DNA of 8,876 bases from Deltaproteobacteria bacterium (GTDB lineage: Bacteria; Desulfobacterota_B; Binatia; Binatales; Binataceae). The stretch spans positions 1-8,876 of the forward strand of contig JAKAVX010000078.1 of the NCBI GenBank assembly GCA_021827465.1, given 5' to 3'. This document shows, one piece after another, positions 1 through 8,649 of this stretch (positions are counted from its first letter, which is position 1; the number at the start of each line of letters is the position of its first letter). The position numbers were made by a program, and so were the translations under genes. The notes under the pieces were generated by a model. It was not told where the DNA came from. It saw only the letters and a program-made list of their open reading frames with translations, and searched no databases.

Positions 1-2
1 CA

Positions 3-368
3 AGCGTGTTAAACACATTGCTCGGGCTGTGGCTGGTATACGCGGCGGTTCTTGATCCGGGTCTTCTGGAGACGAGTCCCTGGACGCTTCTGGCGTCGGC
101 CGTCGGGCTGGTGGTCCTGGGCCTGTGGGCGTGCCGCGTCGATTACCTGAAATGGCCGGGGATTACGTGCGTCGCCCTGGGGGTCGGGCTGCTCGTGCTG
201 CTTGCTTCGGGCGCGCGGACACTCTCGATGACGCTGACGTTCTGGGTGACCTTCTGGGTCGGGGTAATCGCGGGCGTGCTCTCGCTATGGTCGGTGTTCT
301 ATCGGCGCGAATCGGAGGAATCCACCGACGCCGAGGCTCACGCGGCGGAAGCTGTGTCGCAATCGTAA
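3..368 (+). CDS. Small four-helix membrane protein, SPW-repeat-like, probably 5'-partial
   Basis: The protein is about 120 residues with four hydrophobic segments. Counted from the GTG at 6, they lie at roughly residues 2-18, 26-43, 50-69 and 76-98, and a short polar, acid-rich tail follows. The stretch around residues 3-10 (NTLLGLWL) and the TSPW at 23-26 resemble the SPW-repeat family of small bacterial membrane proteins, whose function is unknown. Only one SPW triplet is present, so the family call is tentative. The frame is open to the left edge and no Shine-Dalgarno sequence is visible before the GTG at 6, so the true start is probably outside the window. It lies upstream of the ferritin-like remnant and, by position, does not look like part of the downstream LPS operon. 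That it is an inner-membrane protein is well supported by composition; its role is unknown. Confidence 0.55.
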   Translation, partial: SVLNTLLGLWLVYAAVLDPGLLETSPWTLLASAVGLVVLGLWACRVDYLKWPGITCVALGVGLLVLLASGARTLSMTLTFWVTFWVGVIAGVLSLWSVFYRRESEESTDAEAHAAEAVSQS

Positions 369-422
369 TCGCCGTCGGCGCGCAATTCGCCAGCGCGCGG
401 GATTAAGGCGCCGCGCGGTTGA

Positions 423-704
423 CCAGCCAATCGCTCATTCCTTGAGGACTTCCGCAAGGAACTGGCGCAGATTGAGTCTCCGGCCGCGAAGCACCTATTC
501 ATCCTGGCCAAGGCCAATCACCTGATGCACCTGAGAATCGGAGAGTACGTCCCGCTGATTGCGGCAGCCGATATGACCGGCCACTACGGCGTCGGCGTGC
601 TGCTCGAGAGCTGCCTTGCGGACAAACTCGCATTCGTCGAACGGACGCATCGGATGATCCGATACATGGTCGAGGGCAGGATGGCGGCGAAGCTGGCAGC
701 GTAA
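423..704 (+). pseudogene. Remnant of a ferritin-like YciE/YciF (DUF892)-type protein, N-terminal half missing
   Basis: The frame is open for 93 codons between a TGA at 420-422 and a TAA at 702-704. It contains no ATG, GTG or TTG until an ATG at 525, and that start would leave only 59 residues. The translation is helical and looks like the last two helices of the DUF892 four-helix bundle. Residues 29-48 (AKANHLMHLRIGEYVPLIAA) match the family pattern of a helix usually reading near QKVEHYEIAAYGTL, and residues 58-80 match the following LLEETL-type helix. The glutamates usually seen in the VEHYE stretch appear replaced by Met and Arg, and the EEEK stretch reads ADKL, so metal binding is doubtful. 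Only about 50 nt separate it from the preceding gene, so there is no room for the missing half. The family is inferred by eye. A rare start codon or a divergent short protein is the alternative. Confidence 0.42.
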
Positions 705-732
705 GATCTCGTCCGCGTCATCTGAAATGAAA

Positions 733-772
733 AGGCGGCGTGCATCGGCTAAAACGTCGGTGCGCGCCGCCT
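733..772 (+). terminator. Strong 17-bp RNA hairpin, candidate terminator
   Basis: Positions 733-749 pair with 756-772 without interruption around a 6-nt loop (TAAAAC). The outer eight pairs are perfect (AGGCGGCG with CGCCGCCT). Three inner pairs are G-U wobbles (741/764, 745/760, 748/757). They pair only in the + strand RNA and would be A-C mismatches in the - strand RNA, so the structure looks built for rightward transcription. It sits 28 nt after the ferritin-like remnant and 85 nt before the heptosyltransferase, where a terminator for the upstream unit would be expected. The tail (GCATTTGAGC) is poor in T, so classical intrinsic termination is uncertain; a structured leader or small RNA is the alternative. 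The rest of 705-857 holds only a weak 5-bp hairpin (780-795) and a TATCAT (818-823) without a good -35. Confidence 0.4.
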
Positions 773-831
773 GCATTTGAGCGGATAAAGCCGCTTTCCG
801 GCGCCCCTTTGCGCGGTTATCATCCCTTGTT

Positions 832-837
832 GGGAGG
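832..837 (+). promoter_or_regulatory. Shine-Dalgarno-like GGGAGG, unusually far from the next start
   Basis: GGGAGG is the only strong Shine-Dalgarno match ahead of the heptosyltransferase. It lies 17 nt before the in-frame TTG at 855 and 20 nt before the ATG at 858, against a usual 5-10 nt. No ATG, GTG or TTG occurs in that frame at the normal spacing. It may be fortuitous, or the true initiation codon may be non-canonical. Confidence 0.3.
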
Positions 838-857
838 AAATCGGCGCTTTTCCCTTG

Positions 858-1973
858 ATGGCCCCCGCTAAAACAGCAGAAGCCGGTGACTCGTCCGCTC
901 CGAAACGCATCCTGATCGTCCTGCTCGGCGCGATCGGAGACGTGGTGCGTGCGCTTCCACTGCTCGGGCGGATTCGCCGCGGATGGCCGTCGGCGCATAT
1001 CGCATGGGCGGTCGAGCCCAAATCCGAGCCGATTCTTCGCCACCATCCGTGGCTCGACGAGATCATACTATTCGACCGAAGGCGGGCCCCGTATTCGGTT
1101 TTCCCGTTCCTTTTAAAAATCAGGGCAGGGCGCTTCGATGTCGCGCTCGATCTTCAGCGTATCCTCAAAAGCGGTGTAATTTCGCGCTATTCGGGTGCGC
1201 CTGAGCGGCTCGGCTTTTCGGCGGCGAACAGCAAGGAGATGAATCATCTTTTCTCCACGCGCCGGATCGAGCCGCAGACCGAGATGAGCCTGAAGCTGCT
1301 CCAGTACCAGGCGTTTGGCGACGCGCTCGGGCTTGCGCGATGCGAGATCGAATTCGGGCTCGCCGCGCCCGAAGAGGAACGCGCGCGTGCGCGGGAACTT
1401 CTGAGCGGTGCGCCGCGCCCGATGCTCGGCGTGATCCTGGGTTCTTCATGGCCGAGCCGGATCTATTTTCCAGAATCGATCGCCGCGGTTATCCGCGGAC
1501 TTTCCCGCGAGAATGGCGCCGGTCCGGCACTGTTCCCGGTTCTGCTCGGCGGTCCCGATGAGGTTGCGCTCGGGCGCGCGGTCGCCGACCGGATGCAGGG
1601 CGCGCCGATGCTCAATCTTGCGGGCCGCACCTCGCTTCGCGATCTGGTCGCGATCTTTCCCGAGTGCGCGGCGGCGTTCGGTCCCGATTCGGGTCCGATG
1701 CATATCGCGGCGGCGACGGGGTGTCCGGTCATCTCGCTATGGGGTTCGACGTCGCCGATTCGTTCCGCGCCATGGGGTTTCGAGCGCTTCGCGCTGCGCG
1801 GCGAGATCCCGTGCCATCCCTGCTACCTCAGGCGATGCCCGATCGGGCGCGAGTGTATGCATCGGATCAGCCCCGAGAGCGTAATCGAAGCAGTGAAATC
1901 TGCCGTCCGTATGCGGGCCGGCGACGCGTCGTCCACGGCCGGCGCGCAGGCGCCTGCCGGGAGTTCCCGATGA
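858..1973 (+). CDS. ADP-heptose:LPS heptosyltransferase family protein (GT9, WaaF/RfaF-like)
   Basis: It is a GT-B fold glycosyltransferase of family GT9. Members transfer heptose from ADP-heptose to Kdo or heptose of the LPS inner core on the cytoplasmic side of the inner membrane. In 371 residues the N-terminal domain opens with RILIVLLGAIGDVVRALP at about residues 17-34, the classical GT9 start. The C-terminal donor-binding signature GPDSGPMHIAAATGCPVISLWG lies around residues 275-296. A cysteine set, C-x2-C-x4-C-x5-C (C319, C322, C327, C333), follows as in many WaaF-like enzymes. Length is normal. The ATG at 858 directly follows an in-frame TTG at 855; either could be used, and neither has a well-spaced Shine-Dalgarno. 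It overlaps the next gene by 4 nt (ATGA), which points to translational coupling. The GT9 family is certain in my reading. Whether it adds the first, second or another heptose cannot be told. Confidence 0.9.
   Translation: MAPAKTAEAGDSSAPKRILIVLLGAIGDVVRALPLLGRIRRGWPSAHIAWAVEPKSEPILRHHPWLDEIILFDRRRAPYSVFPFLLKIRAGRFDVALDLQRILKSGVISRYSGAPERLGFSAANSKEMNHLFSTRRIEPQTEMSLKLLQYQAFGDALGLARCEIEFGLAAPEEERARARELLSGAPRPMLGVILGSSWPSRIYFPESIAAVIRGLSRENGAGPALFPVLLGGPDEVALGRAVADRMQGAPMLNLAGRTSLRDLVAIFPECAAAFGPDSGPMHIAAATGCPVISLWGSTSPIRSAPWGFERFALRGEIPCHPCYLRRCPIGRECMHRISPESVIEAVKSAVRMRAGDASSTAGAQAPAGSSR
1959..1963 (+). promoter_or_regulatory. Shine-Dalgarno GGGAG that sets the LPS-kinase start
   Basis: GGGAG lies 6 nt before the ATG at 1970, inside the last codons of the heptosyltransferase. 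The kinase frame stays open back to 1664, but this site together with the ATGA overlap favours 1970 over upstream ATGs and over the ATG at 1994, which has no such site. Confidence 0.6.
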
Positions 1974-2845
1974 CCCGGGGGCCCGGCGCTCACATGGAAG
2001 GCTCGGGGTGGCGGTTCATGTTTCCGGGCGCGGAACTGAGCGCTGAGTCTCGCGAGCGGTTGATTGCGTCCACGATGGAAGCGGTTTCTGGATCTCGCGG
2101 CGAGCCGCTGCGGCGCTCGCGGCATGCTTCGACGTACCGGATTCGGATGAGCGGCAGGCCGCTCGATTCGGGCGCGGATACCGTCTTTCTCAAGGTGCTC
2201 GACGCTCCTTCGGGAGCCGCCTCGCTGCTCAAGTGGGTATGGCGCGGCGCCGTCGCGCATCACGTGGTCCGGATTACCGCGAAACTTCGGCGTGACGGAA
2301 TCGAAGCGCCTCGCGTGCTGTTGGCCGGCTACGATCGGGCTTCGGGACGTGAGTTGGTGGCGATCGAGGGTGTAGCGGGCAAGATGGTGTCGTATTACAT
2401 GGATCGCAGCTCGAATACCCCGAGCGCGACCCGGCGCGAGATCCTGCATGCGCTCGGACGTGAGATTGCCCGGCTCCATCGCCTCGGCTACGTTCACGGC
2501 GATCTCACCCCGTATAATGTTATCGTGACGTGTGTTTCGCCGCCGCGCTTCGCGTTCATCGATCACGAGCGCACCCGGCGCCGAAGCGTGTTTGCCGTCG
2601 GCCGTCATCGGATGCGCAACCTGATACAGCTTGGACGCTTCGACATCCGGGGGCTTTCGCGCAGCGATCGGGTGCGCGTGCTTGCCGCGTATGCGGCCGA
2701 GATGGGAATTGACAGGCGCCGCACGCTCCGGGTTGCGGCGCGGATGCTTCAGGCGCGGCTTGCCCGCGACGGGGCGCGCAACGACGGTGGCTCCAGGAGT
2801 TCCGCTTGCGCAGTGGTGGGCCAGGGAAGAGTGGGAGGAAGCTGA
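1970..2845 (+). CDS. Lipopolysaccharide kinase, Kdo/WaaP family
   Basis: This is a eukaryotic-type kinase fold protein of the family that phosphorylates Kdo or core heptose of LPS with ATP (KdkA, WaaP/RfaP). Of 291 residues, the likely ATP-binding lysine is K75 in VFLKVLD. The helix leading into GIEAP is at 100-114. The catalytic loop is HGDLTPYNVIV at 176-186 (D178, N183), and the metal-binding aspartate is D198 in FIDHERTR, a wording typical of this family. The αC-type glutamate that often precedes the GI.AP motif is not obvious; a valine appears at that place by eye alignment. The last 25 residues are low complexity. The reading frame is open upstream for 306 nt inside the heptosyltransferase, but that part does not resemble a kinase. 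The position between a heptosyltransferase and two other glycosyltransferases supports phosphorylation of an inner-core sugar. The exact acceptor (Kdo or heptose) is not known. Confidence 0.85.
   Translation: MTRGPGAHMEGSGWRFMFPGAELSAESRERLIASTMEAVSGSRGEPLRRSRHASTYRIRMSGRPLDSGADTVFLKVLDAPSGAASLLKWVWRGAVAHHVVRITAKLRRDGIEAPRVLLAGYDRASGRELVAIEGVAGKMVSYYMDRSSNTPSATRREILHALGREIARLHRLGYVHGDLTPYNVIVTCVSPPRFAFIDHERTRRRSVFAVGRHRMRNLIQLGRFDIRGLSRSDRVRVLAAYAAEMGIDRRRTLRVAARMLQARLARDGARNDGGSRSSACAVVGQGRVGGS
2833..2838 (+). promoter_or_regulatory. Shine-Dalgarno GGGAGG that sets the GT2 start
   Basis: GGGAGG lies 6 nt before the ATG at 2845. It selects this start over an in-frame ATG at 2806, which would add 13 residues without homology before the first beta strand. 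The site lies inside the last codons of the kinase gene. Confidence 0.65.
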
Positions 2846-3540
2846 TGGCTGAGGAAACGCCAAAAATATCCGTCGTCATCCCCGTCTACAACGAAGTAAA
2901 AACCATCGGCCAGGTTTTGGACCGGGTTCTCAGGTGCGGATTCGACGTCGAGATTATCGTGGTCGACGACGCCTCGACCGACGGGACGCGCGACTTCCTG
3001 CGCACCTTCGAGCATCCCGCGGTCAAGGCTCTGTACCACGCGAAAAATCGCGGCAAAGGCGCGGCGCTCAGGCTCGGCTTCGCCGCCGCGAGCAATCGTT
3101 ACGTCTTCGTTCAGGATGCCGACCTCGAATACGATCCGAAGGACTATACGCGCGTGATAGAGCCGCTGCTCGACGGACGCGCGGACATGGTGTACGGCTC
3201 GCGCTTTCTCGGCGGGCCGCATCGCGTGCTCTTCTTCTGGCATTACCTCGGCAACCGGCTCGTCACGCTTGTCTCGAACATGATAAGCGACCTCAACCTG
3301 AGCGACATGGAAACCGGGATGAAGGCGTTCTTGCGGGAAAAGCTCGTGGAGCTAAAATTGAGCGCCAACCGATTCACCTTCGAGCCCGAAATTACGAGCA
3401 AGGCGGCGCGGGCGCGATGGCGCATCTACGAGGTGCCGATTTCGTATTCGGGACGCACCTACGAGGAAGGCAAGAAGATCGGATGGCGCGACGCGATAAG
3501 CGCAATCGTTGCGATCCTCTACTACCGGTTCCTCGATTGA
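2845..3540 (+). CDS. Family 2 glycosyltransferase, DPM1/polyprenyl-phosphate sugar synthase-like
   Basis: This is a GT-A fold enzyme of family GT2, in the soluble DPM1-like branch whose members move a sugar from a nucleotide donor to a polyprenyl phosphate or other acceptor. It has 231 residues. The first strand is ISVVIPVYNE (8-17), the nucleotide-binding DDASTDGT spans 41-48, and the metal-binding DxD is in QDADLEYDP (90-98, D91 and D93). An MVYGSRF follows at 115-121. The C-terminal region carries METGMKAF (155-162) and EEGKKIGWRDAISAI (207-221), characteristic of this branch. There is no transmembrane tail, so it probably works at the membrane surface. It overlaps the kinase stop by one nucleotide (TGATG). 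The context suggests a role in LPS-core or lipid-linked sugar assembly. Donor and acceptor cannot be read from the sequence. Confidence 0.88.
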   Translation: MAEETPKISVVIPVYNEVKTIGQVLDRVLRCGFDVEIIVVDDASTDGTRDFLRTFEHPAVKALYHAKNRGKGAALRLGFAAASNRYVFVQDADLEYDPKDYTRVIEPLLDGRADMVYGSRFLGGPHRVLFFWHYLGNRLVTLVSNMISDLNLSDMETGMKAFLREKLVELKLSANRFTFEPEITSKAARARWRIYEVPISYSGRTYEEGKKIGWRDAISAIVAILYYRFLD

Positions 3541-3563
3541 GCCGATCCTGCGACTGAACCACG

Positions 3564-4760
3564 ATGCTCGAACAAAGCGCCGGCGGAAACGAAGACGAAG
3601 GTTCGGACGACTCGCGCGCGGTGGAGCGTGCCGAACGCCCGCTCAGCGTGCTCGGAGTCGATCCCGAGCTTGGATTCGCCGGCGGCGAGACGCAGGTCTT
3701 GGGACTCACGCTCGAACTGCTCCGCGCGGGGCATCGGGCCGAGCTCGCCTGCGATCCGCGCGGTGCGCTTTACGCGCGAGCGAGCGCGATGGGCGTAGTA
3801 TGCCGTCCGCTCGCGATCCGAAACGCATTCGATATCCCGGCTGCGCTCCGCCTGCGCGCGATCCTTGCGCAGGGGCGCTACGACATTGTTCATTTCCATA
3901 CCTCGCGGGCGCATTCGATGGCGCCGGCGGTCGGCGGGATGGCGCGCGCGACGGTCGTCACGCGGCGGATGGATTACCGGCCGAATCGCCTGTTCGCTCC
4001 ATATCTTTACAATCGCGCGGTTGACGCCGTCGCCGCCATCTCGACCCCGGTCGCGCACGCGCTCGAAGCGGCGGGCGTGAGCCCGGATCATCTGGTGATT
4101 ATCCCGTCCGGCGTCGATTGCGACCGGTTTCGTCCGCCGACGCCCGGCGAAAGATGCGCCGCGCGCGAACGTTTCGCTATCGCCTCCGAGGAATTCGCCA
4201 TCGGCACGGTCGGCGCGCTCGAAGAAAGAAAGGGCCATCGCTACCTGCTCGAAGCGATCGCGGCGCTCGGCGCGGAGCCGGGGATGGAGCGCGTCGTATG
4301 CCTTGTTGCGGGCGGCGGCTCGCTCGGGAGCGAGCTTGCCGAGGTCGCAGAACAGCGCGGAATCTCGGCGCGGGTGCGGATGCTCGGGCAGGTGGAAGAC
4401 TCGAAGCCGCTGCTTGAAGCGCTGGACCTGTTCGTGTTTCCCTCGCTTAAGGAAGGCCTCGGCGTTGCGATGCTCGAGGCGATGGCGTCGGGGCTGGCGG
4501 TAATCGCGAGCGCCTCGGGCGGCGTCATCGACGCGATCGAAGACGGCGTGAGCGGGGTTCTGGTCCCGCCCGCCGACGCGCAGGCGATAGCGGGCGCGAT
4601 AGCGCGCCTTTCGCGCGACGAGGCCGTGCGGCGCCGGATCGGGGCTGCGGCGCGCGAACGGGCGCGCGCGCGGTTTTCGGTTGCGGCCATGGCTCGGCGA
4701 ACGATCGAACTCTACCGCGCCTGTCTTGAGAAAAACGGCGTGTACGGAGGAAGGAACTGA
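3564..4760 (+). CDS. Family 4 glycosyltransferase (GT-B), probable LPS-core sugar transferase
   Basis: This is a retaining GT-B glycosyltransferase of family GT4, with 398 residues. The N-terminal domain begins at about residue 27 (LSVLGVDPELGFAGGETQV), with the acceptor-side GGETQ loop at 40-44. A DIVHFHTSRAH segment lies at 107-117, and the linker SGVDCDRFRP is at 182-191. The C-terminal Rossmann domain has the strand GTVGALEERKGH (214-225) and the donor-sugar E-x7-E motif, KEGLGVAMLEAMASG, at 296-310 (E297 and E305). The first 26 residues are acidic and look unstructured. The ATG at 3564 has no clear Shine-Dalgarno, and a GTG at 3621 is an alternative start just before the conserved part. 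It follows the GT2 gene after 23 nt and ends 7 nt before yicC, whose ribosome-binding site lies in its last codons. Family is clear; the sugar is unknown. Confidence 0.88.
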   Translation: MLEQSAGGNEDEGSDDSRAVERAERPLSVLGVDPELGFAGGETQVLGLTLELLRAGHRAELACDPRGALYARASAMGVVCRPLAIRNAFDIPAALRLRAILAQGRYDIVHFHTSRAHSMAPAVGGMARATVVTRRMDYRPNRLFAPYLYNRAVDAVAAISTPVAHALEAAGVSPDHLVIIPSGVDCDRFRPPTPGERCAARERFAIASEEFAIGTVGALEERKGHRYLLEAIAALGAEPGMERVVCLVAGGGSLGSELAEVAEQRGISARVRMLGQVEDSKPLLEALDLFVFPSLKEGLGVAMLEAMASGLAVIASASGGVIDAIEDGVSGVLVPPADAQAIAGAIARLSRDEAVRRRIGAAARERARARFSVAAMARRTIELYRACLEKNGVYGGRN

Positions 4761-4767
4761 ACATCAG

Positions 4768-5643
4768 ATGCGCAGTATGACCGGCTTTGGACGCGCCAGT
4801 ATCGAACGCGACGGCGTGCGGGTGCTCGCGGAGATACGCTCGCTGAATCAGCGCTTCTTCGAACTCAAGATGAACCTGCCGAGAGGATGGGGCGAGCACG
4901 AGGCACAGCTAAGAAAGCTGGTGCAGACCGCGGTCTCGCGTGGGCGGGTCGAGCTTTTCCTGCGCCACGTAACCGTGAAGCCGCCGCCCGTCACGCTCCA
5001 GGTCAATGAGCGGCTTGCCGCCATGTACCTGAACGAATTGCGCCGGCTCGGCAAGAGTTTTCATATCGAGGGGCCGATCGGAATCGAGGCGATCATGCAT
5101 CGCCCCGAGATATTTCACGTCGTTGAGGACGAGAACGACCATGCGCACGGCGTAAAGCTCGGCTTCGAAGCGGTCACCAAGGCGCTAAAGCGCCTGGAGG
5201 CCGAGCGCTTTCGCGAGGGCAGGAGCTTAAAACGCGACTTCGAGGCGCGGATCAAAAAGATGTCGCGGATGGTGCCGAAGGTCGAGGAGCTTGCGGAAAA
5301 GACCCGCGAGGAAGTGATCGCGAACTTCAAGCTTCGGATGCGGGAATTGCTCGGCGAACTGCCGCTCAACGAGAAACGGCTTTACGAGGAAGCCTCGGCG
5401 GCTGCCCAGCGCGGAGATATCGCCGAGGAACTGACCCGGCTCAGAATCCATCTGGACGCGCTGGCCGACCTGCTCAAGCGCGATGGCCCGGTCGGAAAGC
5501 CGATAGAATTCCTGCTTCAGGAGATTAACCGCGAGGTCAACACCATCGGCTCGAAGTCGCAGAATGCGCAGCTCTCGCAATTGACGGTGGAGATGAAGGG
5601 CGAGGCAGAGAAGATGCGCGAGCAGGTACAAAACGTCGAGTAG
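4768..5643 (+). CDS. yicC: YicC/YloC family endoribonuclease
   Basis: Members of this family (YicC of Escherichia coli, YloC of Bacillus subtilis) are endoribonucleases; the E. coli protein is linked to turnover of small RNA. The 291-residue product begins MRSMTGFGRAS, the standard family opening, and continues with AEIRSLNQRFFELKMNLPR (21-39) and SRGRVEL (57-63). A long charged helical middle runs over about 130-215. The C-terminal signature comprises RGDIAEELTRLRIHL (215-229) and KPIEFLLQEINREVNTIGSK (244-263). Length is typical. The frame is open back to 4681 inside the GT4 gene, but the family start fixes the ATG at 4768. An AGGAAGGAA purine run at 4748-4756 serves as the ribosome-binding site. 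It is separated from the GT4 gene by 7 nt and from gmk by 52 nt. The yicC-gmk pairing is widely conserved. Confidence 0.95.
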   Translation: MRSMTGFGRASIERDGVRVLAEIRSLNQRFFELKMNLPRGWGEHEAQLRKLVQTAVSRGRVELFLRHVTVKPPPVTLQVNERLAAMYLNELRRLGKSFHIEGPIGIEAIMHRPEIFHVVEDENDHAHGVKLGFEAVTKALKRLEAERFREGRSLKRDFEARIKKMSRMVPKVEELAEKTREEVIANFKLRMRELLGELPLNEKRLYEEASAAAQRGDIAEELTRLRIHLDALADLLKRDGPVGKPIEFLLQEINREVNTIGSKSQNAQLSQLTVEMKGEAEKMREQVQNVE

Positions 5644-5652
5644 GCGGCAAAA

Positions 5653-5685
5653 GACGCCATTTGCGTCGCACTGACGCTTTATATT
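5653..5685 (+). promoter_or_regulatory. Three-segment inverted repeat plus TTTATATT before gmk, candidate attenuator or promoter
   Basis: Three 5-mers occur at exact 10-nt intervals: GACGC (5653-5657), GCGTC (5663-5667) and GACGC (5673-5677). The middle one can pair with either neighbour, giving two mutually exclusive hairpins with 5-nt loops. The second hairpin can gain an inner G-U pair and is followed at once by TTTATATT (5678-5685), an AT-rich patch that stands out in this GC-rich sequence. This geometry fits a small attenuator. TATATT at 5680-5685 could instead be a -10 box, but the nearest -35-like TTGCGT (5661-5666) is only 13 nt away. The stems are short, so chance cannot be excluded. 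Confidence 0.25.
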
Positions 5686-5695
5686 AGGCTGTTTG

Positions 5696-6306
5696 ATGAA
5701 GGATTTCGTGCCGCCAAGACGCGGTATAGTGTTTATAGTCTCCGCTCCGTCCGGAGCCGGCAAGACCACGATTTCGCGTGCCGCGCTCGAGCGGATACCG
5801 GAGCTTGCCGCCTCGGTGTCAGTAACAACCCGCCGTCCGAGGGGAAGCGAGGTGGACGGTACGGACTATCGGTTTGTGACCGACGACGAGTTCAGACGAA
5901 TACACGAACGCAACGAACTGGCGGAATGGGCCCAGGTCTTCGACGCCTGCTACGGAACTCCCAAACAGCCTCTCGACGAGGCCATTGCCTCGGGTCGCGA
6001 CATCCTGCTTGATATCGACATACAGGGCGCGCGTCAGATAAGAGCGGCTTACCCACGTGACACGGTTACGATCTTTGTCCTCCCGCCTACGTTCCAGGAA
6101 CTGGAACAGCGCCTGCGCCGGCGCGGCACCGAATCGGAGGCCGCAATCCAGTGCCGGCTCGAGCGTGCACGCGAGGAAGCGCGCGCGTACGTCGAGTACG
6201 ACTACCTCATCATCAACGACGACGTGGACGAGTCTATCGGGCTTTTGCTTTCGATCGTCACCGCCGAGAGGTCAAGGGTGACGCGGCTTAGCCAGGGCTT
6301 CGTGCC

Positions 6307-6319
<13 letters not shown>
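5696..6319 (+). CDS. gmk: Guanylate kinase
   Basis: The enzyme phosphorylates GMP to GDP with ATP in the cytoplasm. It is essential for making GTP and, from it, (p)ppGpp. The 207-residue length is typical. The P-loop is SAPSGAGKTT at 16-25. The GMP-binding region carries SVTTRRPRGSEVDGTDY at 42-58, then AEWAQVFDACYGTP (76-89) and DIDIQGARQI (106-115). The lid region has RLRRRGTES (139-147), and YDYLIIND lies at 168-175. All expected motifs are present. The ATG at 5696 follows an in-frame TTG at 5693, and only a weak AGG (5686-5688) serves as ribosome-binding site. The 3' end overlaps the start of the Rel gene by 13 nt. This leaves no room for rpoZ, which usually lies between gmk and the stringent-response gene in proteobacteria. 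Confidence 0.97.
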
Positions 6320-8499
<2,180 letters not shown>

Positions 8500-8594
8500 C
8501 CCCTTCGTCCGGCTTTCGACACGCGCACGCCACCTTCCTGCAATCACACATAGCCGATCACTTCGCTTTACGCGCGGGGCGCGATAACCTCGAT

Positions 8595-8629
8595 GCCGCG
8601 CGCGCAGCGCCGACGCGGCTCTCGCCGCG
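8595..8629 (+). repeat. Overlapping GC-rich inverted repeats in the ridA leader
   Basis: GCCGCG (8595-8600), CGCGGC (8614-8619) and GCCGCG (8624-8629) can form two mutually exclusive 6-bp hairpins. The second has a compact TCTC loop and ends 6 nt before the GAGGA ribosome-binding site of ridA. Such GC-rich palindromes arise easily by chance here, and no T-run follows, so function is uncertain. Confidence 0.2.
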
Positions 8630-8649
8630 ATTCGTGAGGAACATGCACG

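Noticed and set aside
780..823. Possible promoter (TATCAT at 818-823) and a 5-bp hairpin (780-795) before the heptosyltransferase
   Set aside because: The -35 position at 17-nt spacing reads TTTCCG, a poor match, and the hairpin is short. Neither is strong enough to list as a feature.
495..1066. Two - strand open frames across the intergenic region
   Set aside because: They are antisense to the ferritin-like remnant and the start of the heptosyltransferase, have low-complexity Arg-rich sequences, and match no family I recognise.
1664..1969. Long in-frame extension of the LPS-kinase frame into the heptosyltransferase gene
   Set aside because: The extension overlaps the most conserved part of the heptosyltransferase and is rich in Arg, as expected from an off-frame reading of GC-rich DNA. 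The Shine-Dalgarno and ATGA junction at 1970 explain the true start.
1823..2863. 346-residue open frame on the - strand
   Set aside because: It lies opposite two well-supported genes, is rich in Arg, Pro and His, and shows no recognisable domain. Codon bias in GC-rich genes produces such antisense frames.
3522..4238. 238-residue open frame on the - strand opposite the GT4 gene
   Set aside because: Its composition is Arg/Asp/Ala-rich without motifs, and the + strand GT4 gene is certain.
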